Assembly: GCA_963792785.1 (NCBI GenBank)
Contig: CAWBXO010000001.1
Span: 1,426,001 to 1,490,000 of the forward strand
DNA length: 64,000 nucleotides
Source of the DNA: CAWIMX01 sp963792785
GTDB taxonomy: Bacteria > Acidobacteriota > Vicinamibacteria > Vicinamibacterales > CAVVIG01
Direction: 5' to 3'
The translations under genes were made by a program, and so were the position numbers. The notes beneath the pieces were generated by a model. It was not told the origin of the DNA. It was given only the letters and a program-made list of their open reading frames with translations, and made no database searches. Shown here piece after piece: positions 27,301 to 34,713 of this stretch (its first letter is position 1; each line of letters starts with the position of its first letter).

Positions 27301-27929
27301 GCCAGCAGGGCCAGCAGGGCCAGCAGGGCCAGCAGGGCCAGCAGGGCCAGCAGGGCCAGCAGGCGCAGAACGGCCAACAGGGCCAACAGGGTCAACAGGG
27401 CCAGCAGGGTCAACAGGGCCAGCAAGGTCAACAGGGCCAGCAGGGTCAGCAGGGCCAGCAGGGCCAGGGCGGCCAGCAGGCTCAGGCCGGTGGCCAGGGC
27501 GGACGCCAGGGCGGCGGCAATGACTACACGCGCGGCGGCGCGTATTCGGGCGGCGACGTGCGCAACTGGGGCGGCGTCCGCTGGAGCGACGAGGACGTCC
27601 GGCAGTGGAGCCGGCAGGCGCAGGAGTGGCAGGCCGACGCCGAGGCGCTGCGCCGCACGCTGACCGAGTCGGGCCGCGACGTGCGGGATCTCGACGGGAT
27701 CATCCGCGACCTGCGCAGCCTGACCGACGGGAGCGCGTACACGAACCCGGAAGGCCTGGCCATCCTGCAGGCGCAGGCGCTCGACAAGCTGAAGGAGTTC
27801 GAGTTCGGCCTCCGCAAGGACCTCGGCATGGACGGCCAGCAGCAGCTGTTCCTCGCGGGCTCCGACGAGGCCCCCGCAGGCTTCCGTGCCGCGATCGAGG
27901 AATACTACAAGGCGCTCGCGAAGAAATAA
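24324..27929 (+). CDS. DUF4175-like giant membrane protein with a Gly-Gln-Gln repeat tract
   Basis: 1201 residues. Three N-terminal membrane helices (about 30-50, 55-73 and 152-172) are followed by Ig-like periplasmic domains (YHIEVLPGDTTVPRGSDQTITAKV, DQPPTVTFAKPGRDTQASPVEE), then long Gln/Ala/Arg-rich coiled coils from about 560 to 980. A tract of about 25 GQQ units spans about 982-1055, and a conserved C-terminal region (RWSDEDVRQWSRQAQEWQADAEALRR) closes it. The layout matches the DUF4175 family, uncharacterised and often linked with MoxR/DUF58/BatA. A good GGGAGGAC site precedes the ATG. The repeat tract probably acts as an extended flexible linker. Confidence 0.85.
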   Translation: MGEAHRNELVGVIREVRNRWRLKLAVRGALVVVAGSLLAFLLSARGLEAFRFSAGSIVTFRILIFAIFAALAGYWLVRPLRRRVSDSQVALYLEEYDPSLESALLSAVEATAADASDPSHSPALVERLVADAIAKCRAAEHNRRIERAAMIRHAASMAAIVAIVGAFITFGPAYLRHGLSALFVLSQSAKAASPYHIEVLPGDTTVPRGSDQTITAKVSGFTAAGAELLMRSTPNGDFERVPLVPTSSPDTFEGILFHLDQPIDYYVEATGVESDRYRMSLVDLPAVEKLDLEYHFPAYSGLEPQTVEDGGDVAALKGTTVGLSITSTMKTAGGRILLNENESAPLTVSADGLSLTGSFTVEKQGFYRIELQGPNGEPVAASPQYTIDALADQPPTVTFAKPGRDTQASPVEEVFAEVHAEDDFGVKNLDLVYSTNGGAEKTVHLFGGGQPLADVQAGHTIYLEELDLEPGDFVSYYAKATDTNAVDGAKTTMSDIYFVQIRPFKTDYKAAQSAAGAGGGGAGNEVGALSQQQRQIVAATFNTVRDEPTMSKDKNRENVVFLTLSQSRLREQVDDLVEKMSSRLVNQDPRFEKIASLLPQASEAMKAAEGELRGQKAKDALAPEQKALQLLQQAEQEYEVQVSSSRGGGGGGGGNQQMQDELAEMFEMEMDKLANQYQMQNRADQQGADQQIDELTERLKQLAQRQQQEAERQRRLAQGSQSGAAGTGASQRALADEIEKAARQLEQLTRDRPQQNALADVARQLRDAADQMRKAAASGSQDGGAAAAQAQERLRQAQEQLANLQSGRGQRDIEDALNRAKALAKDQEQIEADVKSLENAGADRGSRAQGIAQRKDAMESQVGDLENELQKLADGTRRDARDASRKVQEAANGIGANKIKEKIRYSKGLLQAGGNNPEFAQGFEESIGSDLNELRDTLGEASRALGQAQQDDAMQRAAEQASNLRRGVESFGERMRQQAREQQGQQGQQGQQGQQGQQGQQGQQGQQGQQGQQAQNGQQGQQGQQGQQGQQGQQGQQGQQGQQGQQGQGGQQAQAGGQGGRQGGGNDYTRGGAYSGGDVRNWGGVRWSDEDVRQWSRQAQEWQADAEALRRTLTESGRDVRDLDGIIRDLRSLTDGSAYTNPEGLAILQAQALDKLKEFEFGLRKDLGMDGQQQLFLAGSDEAPAGFRAAIEEYYKALAKK
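27265..27480 (+). repeat. Nine-base GGYCARCAR minisatellite coding for Gly-Gln-Gln
   Basis: About 24-26 tandem copies of GGYCARCAR (GGCCAGCAG perfect for eight copies at about 27291-27362, more variable afterwards) interrupted once by a short GCGCAGAAC unit. It keeps the reading frame of the DUF4175 gene. The identical central copies suggest recent slippage expansion. Confidence 0.93.
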
Positions 27930-27937
27930 CGGCGAGC

Positions 27938-28152
27938 GCGCAGCGGTTCTGGGGGTTCAGGGGGTTCTGGAGGTCGGGTTCCGGGTTCGAGGGTTCGGGG
28001 GTTCTCAAGGTTCTAGGACCCCGGGGCACGGAACCGGGACCATGCTGCAGACCAGCTCTAGAACCAACCTTTAGAACCCCTGAACCTCCTGAACCTGTCG
28101 AACCCGACCTCCAGAACCCCCAGAACCTCCGGAACCCCTTGAACCGCTGCGC
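27938..28152. repeat. GGTTC-family long inverted repeat, copy A
   Basis: The termini are perfect complements: GCGCAGCGGTTC (27938-27949) and GAACCGCTGCGC (28141-28152). Inside, both arms are built from roughly 9-base units GGTTCNGGR around the core GGTTCTGGAGGTCGGGTTC. The arms read with GGTTC on the left and GAACC on the right, joined by a loop near 28020-28050. It fills the gap after the DUF4175 gene, and its right end abuts the 5' region of the next gene. It shares the core with copies at 30481 and 50388. Confidence 0.9.
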
Positions 28153-28165
28153 CGTCTACCGTCCC

Positions 28166-29095
28166 GTGCGCCGTCTCCTCCTGCCGCTCCTCATCGCCGC
28201 GGCCGCCCTTCCGGCGGCGCTCGCCTCGCGTGTCGCGGCGCAAACGGATCTCGATGCCTTCATGCAGCGCGTCGTCGCGCGCCGCGACGACAACTGGAAG
28301 AAGCTCCAGCAGTACGTGCTCGACGAGCGACAGGACGTGAGCCTGCTCGCGCCCGGGCGGATCCGCCTCTGGGGCGAGCGCTCCGACTACACGTGGTTCA
28401 TCGAGGACGGCTACTTCGTCCGCAGCCCGGTCGCCGTGAACGGCGCGACCGTCGGCGAGGACGATTGCCGCAAGGCCGAAGCCGACTACCTGCGGCGCGT
28501 GAAGCGGCGCGACGCCGCCAGCCCGGAGGGCCGCGACGACGCGGGCAACCGCCCGCCGGCCGACACGAACGCGCTCATCCAGCAGGTGCGCCAGCCCGAG
28601 TTCATCTCGTCGTCGTACTTCCTGAACTTCAAGTTCGACGAGGGCCGCTACGCGCTGGTCGGGCGCGAGACGCTCGACGGCGCGGACGTTCTGCGGATCG
28701 AGTACTACCCGGCGAAGCTCTTTTCCGACAACCCGGCGGAGCGCGCGGTGCCGGATCGCCAGCGGCGGCGCGAAGATCCCGACAATGCGGTCGGCAACGA
28801 GATCCTGCGGCTGATGGACAAGACCTCGCTCGTCACCCTCTGGGTGCGGCCCGACGCGTTTCAGATCGTGAAATACACGTTCGACAACGTCGGCCTGGAC
28901 TTCCTGCCGGGCTCGTGGCTCGTCGACGTCGACGCCATGCGGGCCACGATGACGATGACGCAGGCGTTCCCCGACGTCTGGCTGCCCGCGTCGATCGAGA
29001 TGCAGGCGGCCCTGCAGCTCGCGATCGGCACCTTCGACATCCGCTATCGCGTCGACTACCCGATTATCGCCAGGCCGAGACCAGCGGCCGGCTGA
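28166..29095 (+). CDS. Exported protein of unknown function (outer-membrane lipoprotein-sorting-like)
   Basis: 309 residues from a GTG at 28166, giving a clean signal peptide (RRLLLPLLIAAAALPAALASRVAAQ). An open frame extends upstream through the inverted repeat, but that part is repeat-derived. Mature features are WKKLQQYVLDERQDV, YTWFIEDGYFVRSP, and a long beta-rich core (FNFKFDEGRYALVGRETLDGADVLRIEYYP, TLWVRPDAFQIVKYTFDNV) resembling LolA/outer-membrane lipoprotein-sorting folds. No recognised domain. It lies between the DUF4175 and BamA-family genes, consistent with an envelope role. Confidence 0.7.
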   Translation: MRRLLLPLLIAAAALPAALASRVAAQTDLDAFMQRVVARRDDNWKKLQQYVLDERQDVSLLAPGRIRLWGERSDYTWFIEDGYFVRSPVAVNGATVGEDDCRKAEADYLRRVKRRDAASPEGRDDAGNRPPADTNALIQQVRQPEFISSSYFLNFKFDEGRYALVGRETLDGADVLRIEYYPAKLFSDNPAERAVPDRQRRREDPDNAVGNEILRLMDKTSLVTLWVRPDAFQIVKYTFDNVGLDFLPGSWLVDVDAMRATMTMTQAFPDVWLPASIEMQAALQLAIGTFDIRYRVDYPIIARPRPAAG

Positions 29096-29137
29096 TCCAG
29101 CCATGATCGGGATCACGCTGCGACACGATCACGAAAT

Positions 29138-29232
29138 GCAACCACGAAGGCACGAAGACCACGAAGACAAGCGATCTGCAGCGTGACACGATGAGAACAT
29201 CATCCTTCGAGCCTTCGTGCCTTCGTGGTTGC
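29138..29232. repeat. AACCACGAAGG-type inverted repeat overlapping a gene start
   Basis: Left arm GCAACCACGAAGGCACGAAG (from 29138) and right arm GCCTTCGTGCCTTCGTGGTTGC (29211-29232, 22 bases written in two parts in any alignment) are complementary over about 20 bases. The left side continues with further ACCACGAAG units. The right arm lies inside codons 7-14 of the BamA-family gene. Similar AACCAC ends bound the structured element at 52535. Confidence 0.8.
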
Positions 29233-30471
29233 CTTTGTCTTTGGATTCTCGGCTGCGGCGTGACGACGTGGGCGATGCCGCAGGCGGAGGTGGTCGCGCA
29301 GATCCAGGTGCAGGGCAACACGATCACGCCCGACGCGGAGATGATCGCGATCGCGGGTCTCTCGGTCGGGATGCCGCTCGAAGCCGGCACGATGGATGCG
29401 GCGAAGGGTCGCCTCGAGAAGACCGGGCGCTTCGATCGCGTGCAGGTGCTCAAGCGGTTCGCGTCGATCGCCGACCCGTCGCAGATCGTCCTCGTCGTGC
29501 TCGTGCACGAGCCCGGCGCGTCGATCGATCTCCCCGGCCCGGGCCTTCCCGCGCGCGTCGTCCGCCGGCGCGGCGTCACCGTCCAGTATCTGCCGCTGCT
29601 CGACTATGACGAGGGGTACGGGTGGACGTACGGCGTGCAGATCGCCCATCCGCGCGTCATCGGCGCGGGCAGCCGCGTGGCGTTCCCGCTCACGTGGGGC
29701 GGCGAGCGCCGGGCCGGGGCGCTCCTCGACAAGAGCTTCACGGCCGGGCCGCTGACGCGCGTCGAGACCGGCGGCGCGATCACCCGGCAGATCGATCCCT
29801 TCTACGACGAGCCGGTGAACCGCGGGCGGGTGTGGGCGCGCGCCGAGCGGGCGTTCGGCGTGTCGCTGCTGACGGGCGTGACGGCCGACTGGCAGAAGGT
29901 GGCGCTGGGCCCGGGCGCGCGCGACGCGGTGCCGTCGATCGGCGCCGACGTGACGCTCGACACGCGCATCGATCCGTGGCTGGCGCGCAACGCCGTGTGG
30001 GCGCGCGCGGCCTGGACGCGGGCGGGTTTTCCGGGCGGCGCGGTGAACGAGACCGAGCTCGAGGCGCGCGGCTACCTCGCCCTCCCGGGCCAGGCGGTGC
30101 TGGTGGCGCGGGCCGCGCGCGAGGGCGCCGGCGCGCCGGTGCCCGGGTACGCCAAGCGCCTGCTCGGCGGCGCAGACAGCGTGCGCGGGTTCCACGTGGG
30201 CACGGCCGCCGGCGACAACCTGGCGGCGGGTTCGATCGAGCTCCGCGTGCCGCTCAACTCACCGCTGGCGTCGGCGAAGATCGGGGTGAACGCGTTCGTG
30301 GACGCGGCGGCCGTCTACGAGGCGGGCGCGCACCTCTTGGACCAGTCCTTCTCGCAGGGCGTCGGCGGCGGCGTCTGGCTGTCGCTCGCCGTGATTCGCC
30401 TTGACGTGACCGTCGCCCGGGGCCTCGGGTCCTCCACGCGCGTTCAGTTCGGGGTCAGCACGGGGTATTAG
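29191..30471 (+). CDS. BamA/TamA-family outer-membrane protein with one POTRA-like domain
   Basis: 426 residues. A signal-like N-terminus is followed by a POTRA-like unit (VVAQIQVQGNTITPDAEMI through KTGRFDRVQVLKRF and IVLVVLVHEP, about 33-110), then a beta-barrel with alternating strands. The barrel includes LLGGADSVRGFHVGTAAGDNLAAGSIELRVPL, the L6-like RGF motif and strand, and ends in an aromatic (STGY). These are Omp85 hallmarks; the substrate is unknown. The ATG at 29191 is used because the downstream ATG at 29275 would remove the signal sequence. That signal sequence is unusual, partly encoded by an inverted-repeat arm and Cys-rich (PSCLRGCLCLWILGCG). Confidence 0.82.
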   Translation: MRTSSFEPSCLRGCLCLWILGCGVTTWAMPQAEVVAQIQVQGNTITPDAEMIAIAGLSVGMPLEAGTMDAAKGRLEKTGRFDRVQVLKRFASIADPSQIVLVVLVHEPGASIDLPGPGLPARVVRRRGVTVQYLPLLDYDEGYGWTYGVQIAHPRVIGAGSRVAFPLTWGGERRAGALLDKSFTAGPLTRVETGGAITRQIDPFYDEPVNRGRVWARAERAFGVSLLTGVTADWQKVALGPGARDAVPSIGADVTLDTRIDPWLARNAVWARAAWTRAGFPGGAVNETELEARGYLALPGQAVLVARAAREGAGAPVPGYAKRLLGGADSVRGFHVGTAAGDNLAAGSIELRVPLNSPLASAKIGVNAFVDAAAVYEAGAHLLDQSFSQGVGGGVWLSLAVIRLDVTVARGLGSSTRVQFGVSTGY

Positions 30472-30480
30472 GATCCTTGC

Positions 30481-30657
30481 GGTTCTTGGGGTTCCGGAGG
30501 TTCTGGCGGTTCTGGAGGTCGGGTTCCGGGTTCGGGCGTTCGGAGGTTCTGAGGTCCGGTTCTCATCCCTGCGGATGCCGAACCCTTCGAACCCTCGCCC
30601 CCCTGAACCCGGAACCCGACCTCCAGAACTCCCAGAACCTCCGGAACCCCAGGAACC
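30481..30657. repeat. GGTTC-family long inverted repeat, copy B
   Basis: Arms 30481-30533 and 30605-30657 are complementary at 50 of 53 positions by direct comparison, with more imperfect pairing inward. The core GGTTCTGGAGGTCGGGTTC is present on both arms. It lies between the convergent ends of the BamA-family gene and the small minus-strand gene, a position suited to a bidirectional terminator. Confidence 0.93.
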
Positions 30658-30658
30658 T

Positions 30659-31000
30659 CTACGTCTCGATCCGCCCTCCGCGAGCCGTGAAGTCGTCGAG
30701 GACGCGCTCGACCTCGCGGCGGAATCCGGGCTCGGCGAGCCACTCGACATCCACGAGGCGGACGATCGCGGCGGACTCCAGCTCGCGCGCGAGGGCGGCG
30801 AACAGCGCCTCCACGGTCGGCGTGTCCAGGTCCGGCGGCGGCTCACCTTGAGGAGGATCGGCGGCAGGATCGCCGTCGTGGCGGCCGGGGACCGTGCGCG
30901 ACTCGAGGTAGCGCATGTAGAGGCGGCCGCACGGCAGGTCCACGACGCGGGCCTGGCGCCCGGGACGCAGCAGCAGGAACTCGCGCCGGCTGGGAGCCAC
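30659..31000 (-). CDS. Small hypothetical protein
   Basis: 113 residues from a GTG at 30998-31000 (VAPSRREFLLLRPGRQARVVDLPCGRLYMRYLESR). The frame is open further upstream, but that part runs into the divergent kinase gene and is unlikely to be coding. The C-terminal half (VEALFAALARELESAAIVRLVDVEWLAEPGFRREVERVLDDF) looks like a compact alpha/beta domain, faintly STAS-like; not recognised. No signal peptide. Its stop lies at the edge of inverted repeat copy B. Confidence 0.55.
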   Translation of the reverse strand: MAPSRREFLLLRPGRQARVVDLPCGRLYMRYLESRTVPGRHDGDPAADPPQGEPPPDLDTPTVEALFAALARELESAAIVRLVDVEWLAEPGFRREVERVLDDFTARGGRIET

Positions 31001-31112
31001 GGCTGGTATTGTGCCATTCAAACGATGGGACGAACGGCAGCCTTCCCGGGACGAACGACTGGGACCACTCGCACGTTCCGGCAGTAATCGCGGAAGATAA
31101 CGGAAGTCACCG

Positions 31113-32240
31113 ATGGGCCAGCCCCTGAGAATCCCGGCGTGGACGCGATTCGTCATCGCGACGGCCTTCGGCCTGTCCTCGGCCCTGCAGGCGTACTGGA
31201 TGCAGCGCCTGTGGGGCGACCCGATGTCGTCCGCATTCATCTGGCGGCTCGTTCTCGTCAACCTGGTCTACTGGTGGGTTCCGGCGGCCGTCGCGCCCGC
31301 GATCATGGGGCTCGCCCAGCGCTTCCCCCTCGGCAAGACCGGCTGGCCCACGCAGATCGCCGTGCACGTCCTGGGCGTCTTCACCTATTCGGTCGTGCAC
31401 ACGGCGGCGATGACCGCCACGCGCGTCGGCCTCTGGATCGCCGCGGGCCGTCCGGCCCTGAGCGTGCCGTGGGTGCAGGGCACGCTGCGGGAATATTTCA
31501 CGCAGCTCGACTGGCTGGTGATGACCTACCTGTTCCTGATGGGCCTGGCGTACGCGCTCGCGTACCAGCGCGAGTCGGAAGCGCGCGCGATCGAGGCGGC
31601 GCAGCTCGAGGCACGCCTCGCGCAGGCGCAGCTGCAGACGCTCCAGCACCAGATCCGCCCGCACTTTCTATTCAACACGCTGAACACGATCGCCGGCCTG
31701 GTCCACGCGAACCCGCAGGCCGCCGACTCGATGATCGCGGGCCTCGGCGATCTGTTGCGCGTCACGCTTCACGGGTCGGGAATCCAGGAAGTGCCGCTCG
31801 AGCAGGAGCTCGAGGTGCTGCAGAAGTACCTCGACATCGAGCAGACACGCTTCGGCGAGCGCCTGACGGTGTCGCTCGCGATCGACCCCGCGACGCTGCA
31901 GGCCCTCGTGCCGAACCTGATTCTCCAACCGCTGGCCGAGAACGCCGTCCGCCACGGCGTCGCGCCCAACGCGCGGCCCGGCTGGATCGAGGTCCGCGCC
32001 GCGCGCGAGGGCCACCAGCTCGTGCTGCAGGTGCGCGACAGCGGCAACGGCCTGCCGCCCGAGCGCCTCACGGCGTTCAACGCGGGCGTCGGCTTGGGCA
32101 ACACGCGGGCCCGGCTCGCGCACCTGTATCCCGCCGCGCACCAGTGCCTGTTCTCCAATCTCGCAGACGGGTTCTCCGTGACCATCCGCCTGCCGTTCCG
32201 CTCGGGCGGGGCGGAGGCGCAGGACGAGGGGGCGGCATGA
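31113..32240 (+). CDS. LytS/YehU-type sensor histidine kinase
   Basis: 375 residues. Four membrane helices occupy about 1-145, a coiled coil follows, then the His_kinase (PF06580-type) box LQHQIRPHFLFNTLNTIAGL with the phospho-acceptor His near 184. The ATPase part has LAENAVRHGV and GVGLGNTRARL. No separate sensory domain is seen, so the signal is probably sensed in or near the membrane. It overlaps the response-regulator start by ATGA, forming a LytS/LytTR-type pair. Confidence 0.93.
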   Translation: MGQPLRIPAWTRFVIATAFGLSSALQAYWMQRLWGDPMSSAFIWRLVLVNLVYWWVPAAVAPAIMGLAQRFPLGKTGWPTQIAVHVLGVFTYSVVHTAAMTATRVGLWIAAGRPALSVPWVQGTLREYFTQLDWLVMTYLFLMGLAYALAYQRESEARAIEAAQLEARLAQAQLQTLQHQIRPHFLFNTLNTIAGLVHANPQAADSMIAGLGDLLRVTLHGSGIQEVPLEQELEVLQKYLDIEQTRFGERLTVSLAIDPATLQALVPNLILQPLAENAVRHGVAPNARPGWIEVRAAREGHQLVLQVRDSGNGLPPERLTAFNAGVGLGNTRARLAHLYPAAHQCLFSNLADGFSVTIRLPFRSGGAEAQDEGAA

Positions 32241-33009
32241 GCATGACGAAGATCCGGACCGTGGTGGTGGACGACGAGCCGATCGCGCGCGCGCGGCTGC
32301 TGGCGCTGCTCGGGTCCGAGTCCGACGTCGAGGTCGTGGGCGAGAGCAGCGGCGGGCGGGCCGCCGTGGAGCTGATCGACCGCACCACGCCGGACCTGGT
32401 GTTCCTCGACGTGCAAATGCCCGAGCTGGACGGCTTCGAGATGGCCCGCGCCCTGAAAGACTCGACCCGGCCGGCCGTCGTCTTCGTGACGGCGTACGAG
32501 GAGTACGCGCTGCGGGCGTTCGAAATCCACGCCCTCGACTACCTGCTGAAGCCGTTCAGCCCGGAACGGTTCCGCGCCGCCCTCTCGCACGCGCGCGCCC
32601 AGCTCTGCGAGCGGCACGAGACCTCCCTCGGCCGGCACGTGCTGTCCCTGCTGCCCGGCGCGGCGCCGCGGGCCGCGCGCGACCGCCTCGTCGTGAAGTC
32701 CGCGGGCCGGATCCACTTCGTGCGCACGGCCGACATCGACTGGTGCGAGGCGTCGGGCAACTACGTCCGGCTGCACGCCGGCCCGGACGCGCACCTGGTG
32801 CGCGAGACCATGAGCCGGCTGGAGACGGGGCTGGACCCGGCGCGCTTCGCGCGCATCCATCGCTGCACGATCGTGAACGTGGAGCGGATCCAGGAACTGC
32901 GGCACACGCCGGGGGGGAGTACGCGGTCGTCCTGACGGACGGCACGGAGCTGGCGCTCAGCCGCGGCTATCGGGAGGCGCTGCAGTCGCGCATATCCCGA
33001 ACGCCCTAA
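32237..33009 (+). CDS. LytTR-family response regulator, frameshifted at a G7 run
   Basis: About 257 residues when corrected. Receiver domain: VVVDDEPIARARLL, phospho-acceptor Asp in LVFLDVQMPELDG, VVFVTAYEEYALRAF. The LytTR DNA-binding domain runs from RDRLVVKSAGRIHFVRTADIDWCEA to IHRCTIVNVERIQEL. The apparent stop at 32935 follows a run of seven G at 32911-32917. One more G restores the conserved ending GGEYAVVLTDGTELALSRGYREAL to the TAA at 33009. This is most likely an assembly deletion at the homopolymer. It forms a pair with the upstream kinase; its regulon is unknown. Confidence 0.9.
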
Positions 33010-33297
33010 CTACTTTGCTTTTCGTGGCTTACGGGCCGGACGGACCTTCTCGGCACGCGGTCCGCTGATCGGATCGTCCAGGAGCTCGAAGATCACCGGG
33101 TCGCCCACCTCGAGCTCCCAGTACTTCCCCTGCACGTCGCTCTTGTGGAAGAAGACGTCGCCACGGTCGGCGCTGATGAGGCCACTGCCCTGTCCCCCCA
33201 CGAGGCGCTTGATCTTCCCTCGGGCGGTACTGGCGTGAATCTCGGAACGGGCCGGACCGGCTTTGGCCTTCGGTTTGGGTGTGCGGCTACGAGGCAC
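33010..33297 (-). CDS. Cold-shock-domain protein with basic tails
   Basis: 95 residues from a GTG at 33295-33297. A basic Pro/Lys/Arg N-terminal tail leads into a cold-shock domain: GKIKRLVGGQGSGLISADRGD with a degenerate RNP1, and the intact RNP2 VFFHKSDV. A basic C-terminal tail (RPARKPRKAK) follows. It probably binds single-stranded RNA or DNA. It is divergent from argG and convergent with the LytTR gene, whose stop is directly adjacent. Confidence 0.78.
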   Translation of the reverse strand: MPRSRTPKPKAKAGPARSEIHASTARGKIKRLVGGQGSGLISADRGDVFFHKSDVQGKYWELEVGDPVIFELLDDPISGPRAEKVRPARKPRKAK

Positions 33298-33301
33298 GAT
33301 C

Positions 33302-33329
33302 TTCCGAAGTGTAGCACTTGTCGTACAAT
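33302..33329 (+). promoter_or_regulatory. Candidate argG promoter
   Basis: TACAAT at 33324-33329 is a good -10 element 25 bases before the argG ATG. The -35 candidate TTCCGA at 33302-33307 with a 16-base spacer is weak. It lies in the 57-base gap shared with the divergent cold-shock gene. Confidence 0.35.
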
Positions 33330-33354
33330 TTGGCGCCACATCACCTTCGGACCC

Positions 33355-34689
33355 ATGTCACACATCCTGCAAACGCTGCCCGCGGGCCGGAAAGTCGGCA
33401 TCGCCTTCTCGGGCGGGCTCGACACGAGCGCGGCCCTGCACTGGATGCGCGAGCACGGCGCGATCCCCTACGCCTACACGGCCAACCTGGGCCAGCCCGA
33501 CGAGCCGGACTACGACGACATCCCGCGCCGCGCCCTCCAGTACGGCGCCGAGCAGGCGCGCCTCGTCGACTGCCGCGCCCAGTTGGTCGCCGAGGGCCTG
33601 GCGGCCCTGCAGGCGGGCGCCTTCCACATTTCCACCGCCGGCGTGCCGTATTTCAACACCACGCCGCTCGGCCGGGCGGTCACCGGCACGATGCTCGTCC
33701 TGGCGATGAAGGCGGACGACGTCCACATCTGGGGCGACGGGAGCACGTTCAAGGGCAACGACATCGAGCGCTTCTACCGCTACGGCCTCCTCGCCAATCC
33801 GGGGCTCCAGATCTACAAGCCGTGGCTGGACCAGCGGTTCATCGACGAACTGGGCGGCCGCCGGGAAATGTCCGCCTACATGGCGAAGGCCGGCTTCGCC
33901 TACAAGATGAGCGCGGAGAAGGCGTACTCGACGGACTCGAACATGCTCGGCGCCACGCACGAGGCCAAGGATCTCGAGCGGCTCGACCGCGGCATGACGA
34001 TCGTCGAGCCCATCATGGGCGTCGCGTTCTGGCGCGACGAGGTCGCGGTGGCCCGCGAGGTCGTGACCCTGCGGTTCGAGGACGGCTGGCCCGCCGCGAT
34101 CAACGGCCAGACGTTCGCCGACGCCGTGGCCCTCGTCGCCGAGGCGAACCGCGTGGGCGGCCGGCACGGCCTCGGCATGAGCGATCAGATCGAAAACCGG
34201 ATCATCGAGGCGAAGAGCCGCGGGATCTACGAGGCGCCGGGGCTCGCGCTGCTCCACATCGGCTACGAGCGGCTCGTCACCGGCATCCACAACGAGGACA
34301 CGATCGAGACCTACCGCGAGAACGGCCGCCGGCTGGGCCGCCTCCTGTACCAGGGCCGCTGGTTCGACCCGCAGGCGATGATGCGCCGGGAACAGGCGCA
34401 GCGCTGGGTGGCCCGCCCGATCACCGGCGAGGTGACGATCGAGCTGCGGCGCGGCAACGACTACTCGATCCTCGACACGACGAGCCCGAACCTCACCTAC
34501 AAGCCCGAGCGGCTGACGATGGAAAAAGGCGAGTCGGCGTTCTCGCCGCAGGACCGGATCGGCCAGCTCACGATGCGCAACCTCGACATCGAGGACACGC
34601 GCCAGAAGCTGATCGGGTACGCCAGAGGCGGCCTCCTCGAGCCGGGCGCGACCCTGCGCGAGCTCGCCGGCGGCGACGAAGAGAAGTAG
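33355..34689 (+). CDS. argG: Argininosuccinate synthase (long, E. coli-type class)
   Basis: 444 residues, the length of the E. coli-type ArgG subfamily. It joins citrulline and aspartate using ATP in arginine synthesis. The ATP pyrophosphatase loop AFSGGLDTSAAL is near 17-28. ADDVHIWGDGSTFKGNDIERF and EKAYSTDSNMLGATHEAKDLE are characteristic of this subfamily. A longer open frame from 33145 is not coding. No other arg genes are nearby. Confidence 0.96.
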   Translation: MSHILQTLPAGRKVGIAFSGGLDTSAALHWMREHGAIPYAYTANLGQPDEPDYDDIPRRALQYGAEQARLVDCRAQLVAEGLAALQAGAFHISTAGVPYFNTTPLGRAVTGTMLVLAMKADDVHIWGDGSTFKGNDIERFYRYGLLANPGLQIYKPWLDQRFIDELGGRREMSAYMAKAGFAYKMSAEKAYSTDSNMLGATHEAKDLERLDRGMTIVEPIMGVAFWRDEVAVAREVVTLRFEDGWPAAINGQTFADAVALVAEANRVGGRHGLGMSDQIENRIIEAKSRGIYEAPGLALLHIGYERLVTGIHNEDTIETYRENGRRLGRLLYQGRWFDPQAMMRREQAQRWVARPITGEVTIELRRGNDYSILDTTSPNLTYKPERLTMEKGESAFSPQDRIGQLTMRNLDIEDTRQKLIGYARGGLLEPGATLRELAGGDEEK

Positions 34690-34713
34690 TGATGGGGTGA
34701 CATCACCAGCTCC

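Noticed and set aside
26973..27431. Minus-strand leucine-rich protein of about 150 residues
   Set aside because: Its LLALLTLLALL pattern is simply the antisense reading of the GGYCARCAR coding repeat.
27605..28165. Long N-terminal extension of the exported protein at 28166
   Set aside because: The open frame overlaps the DUF4175 gene and the GGTTC palindrome; a GTG at 28166 gives a proper signal peptide.
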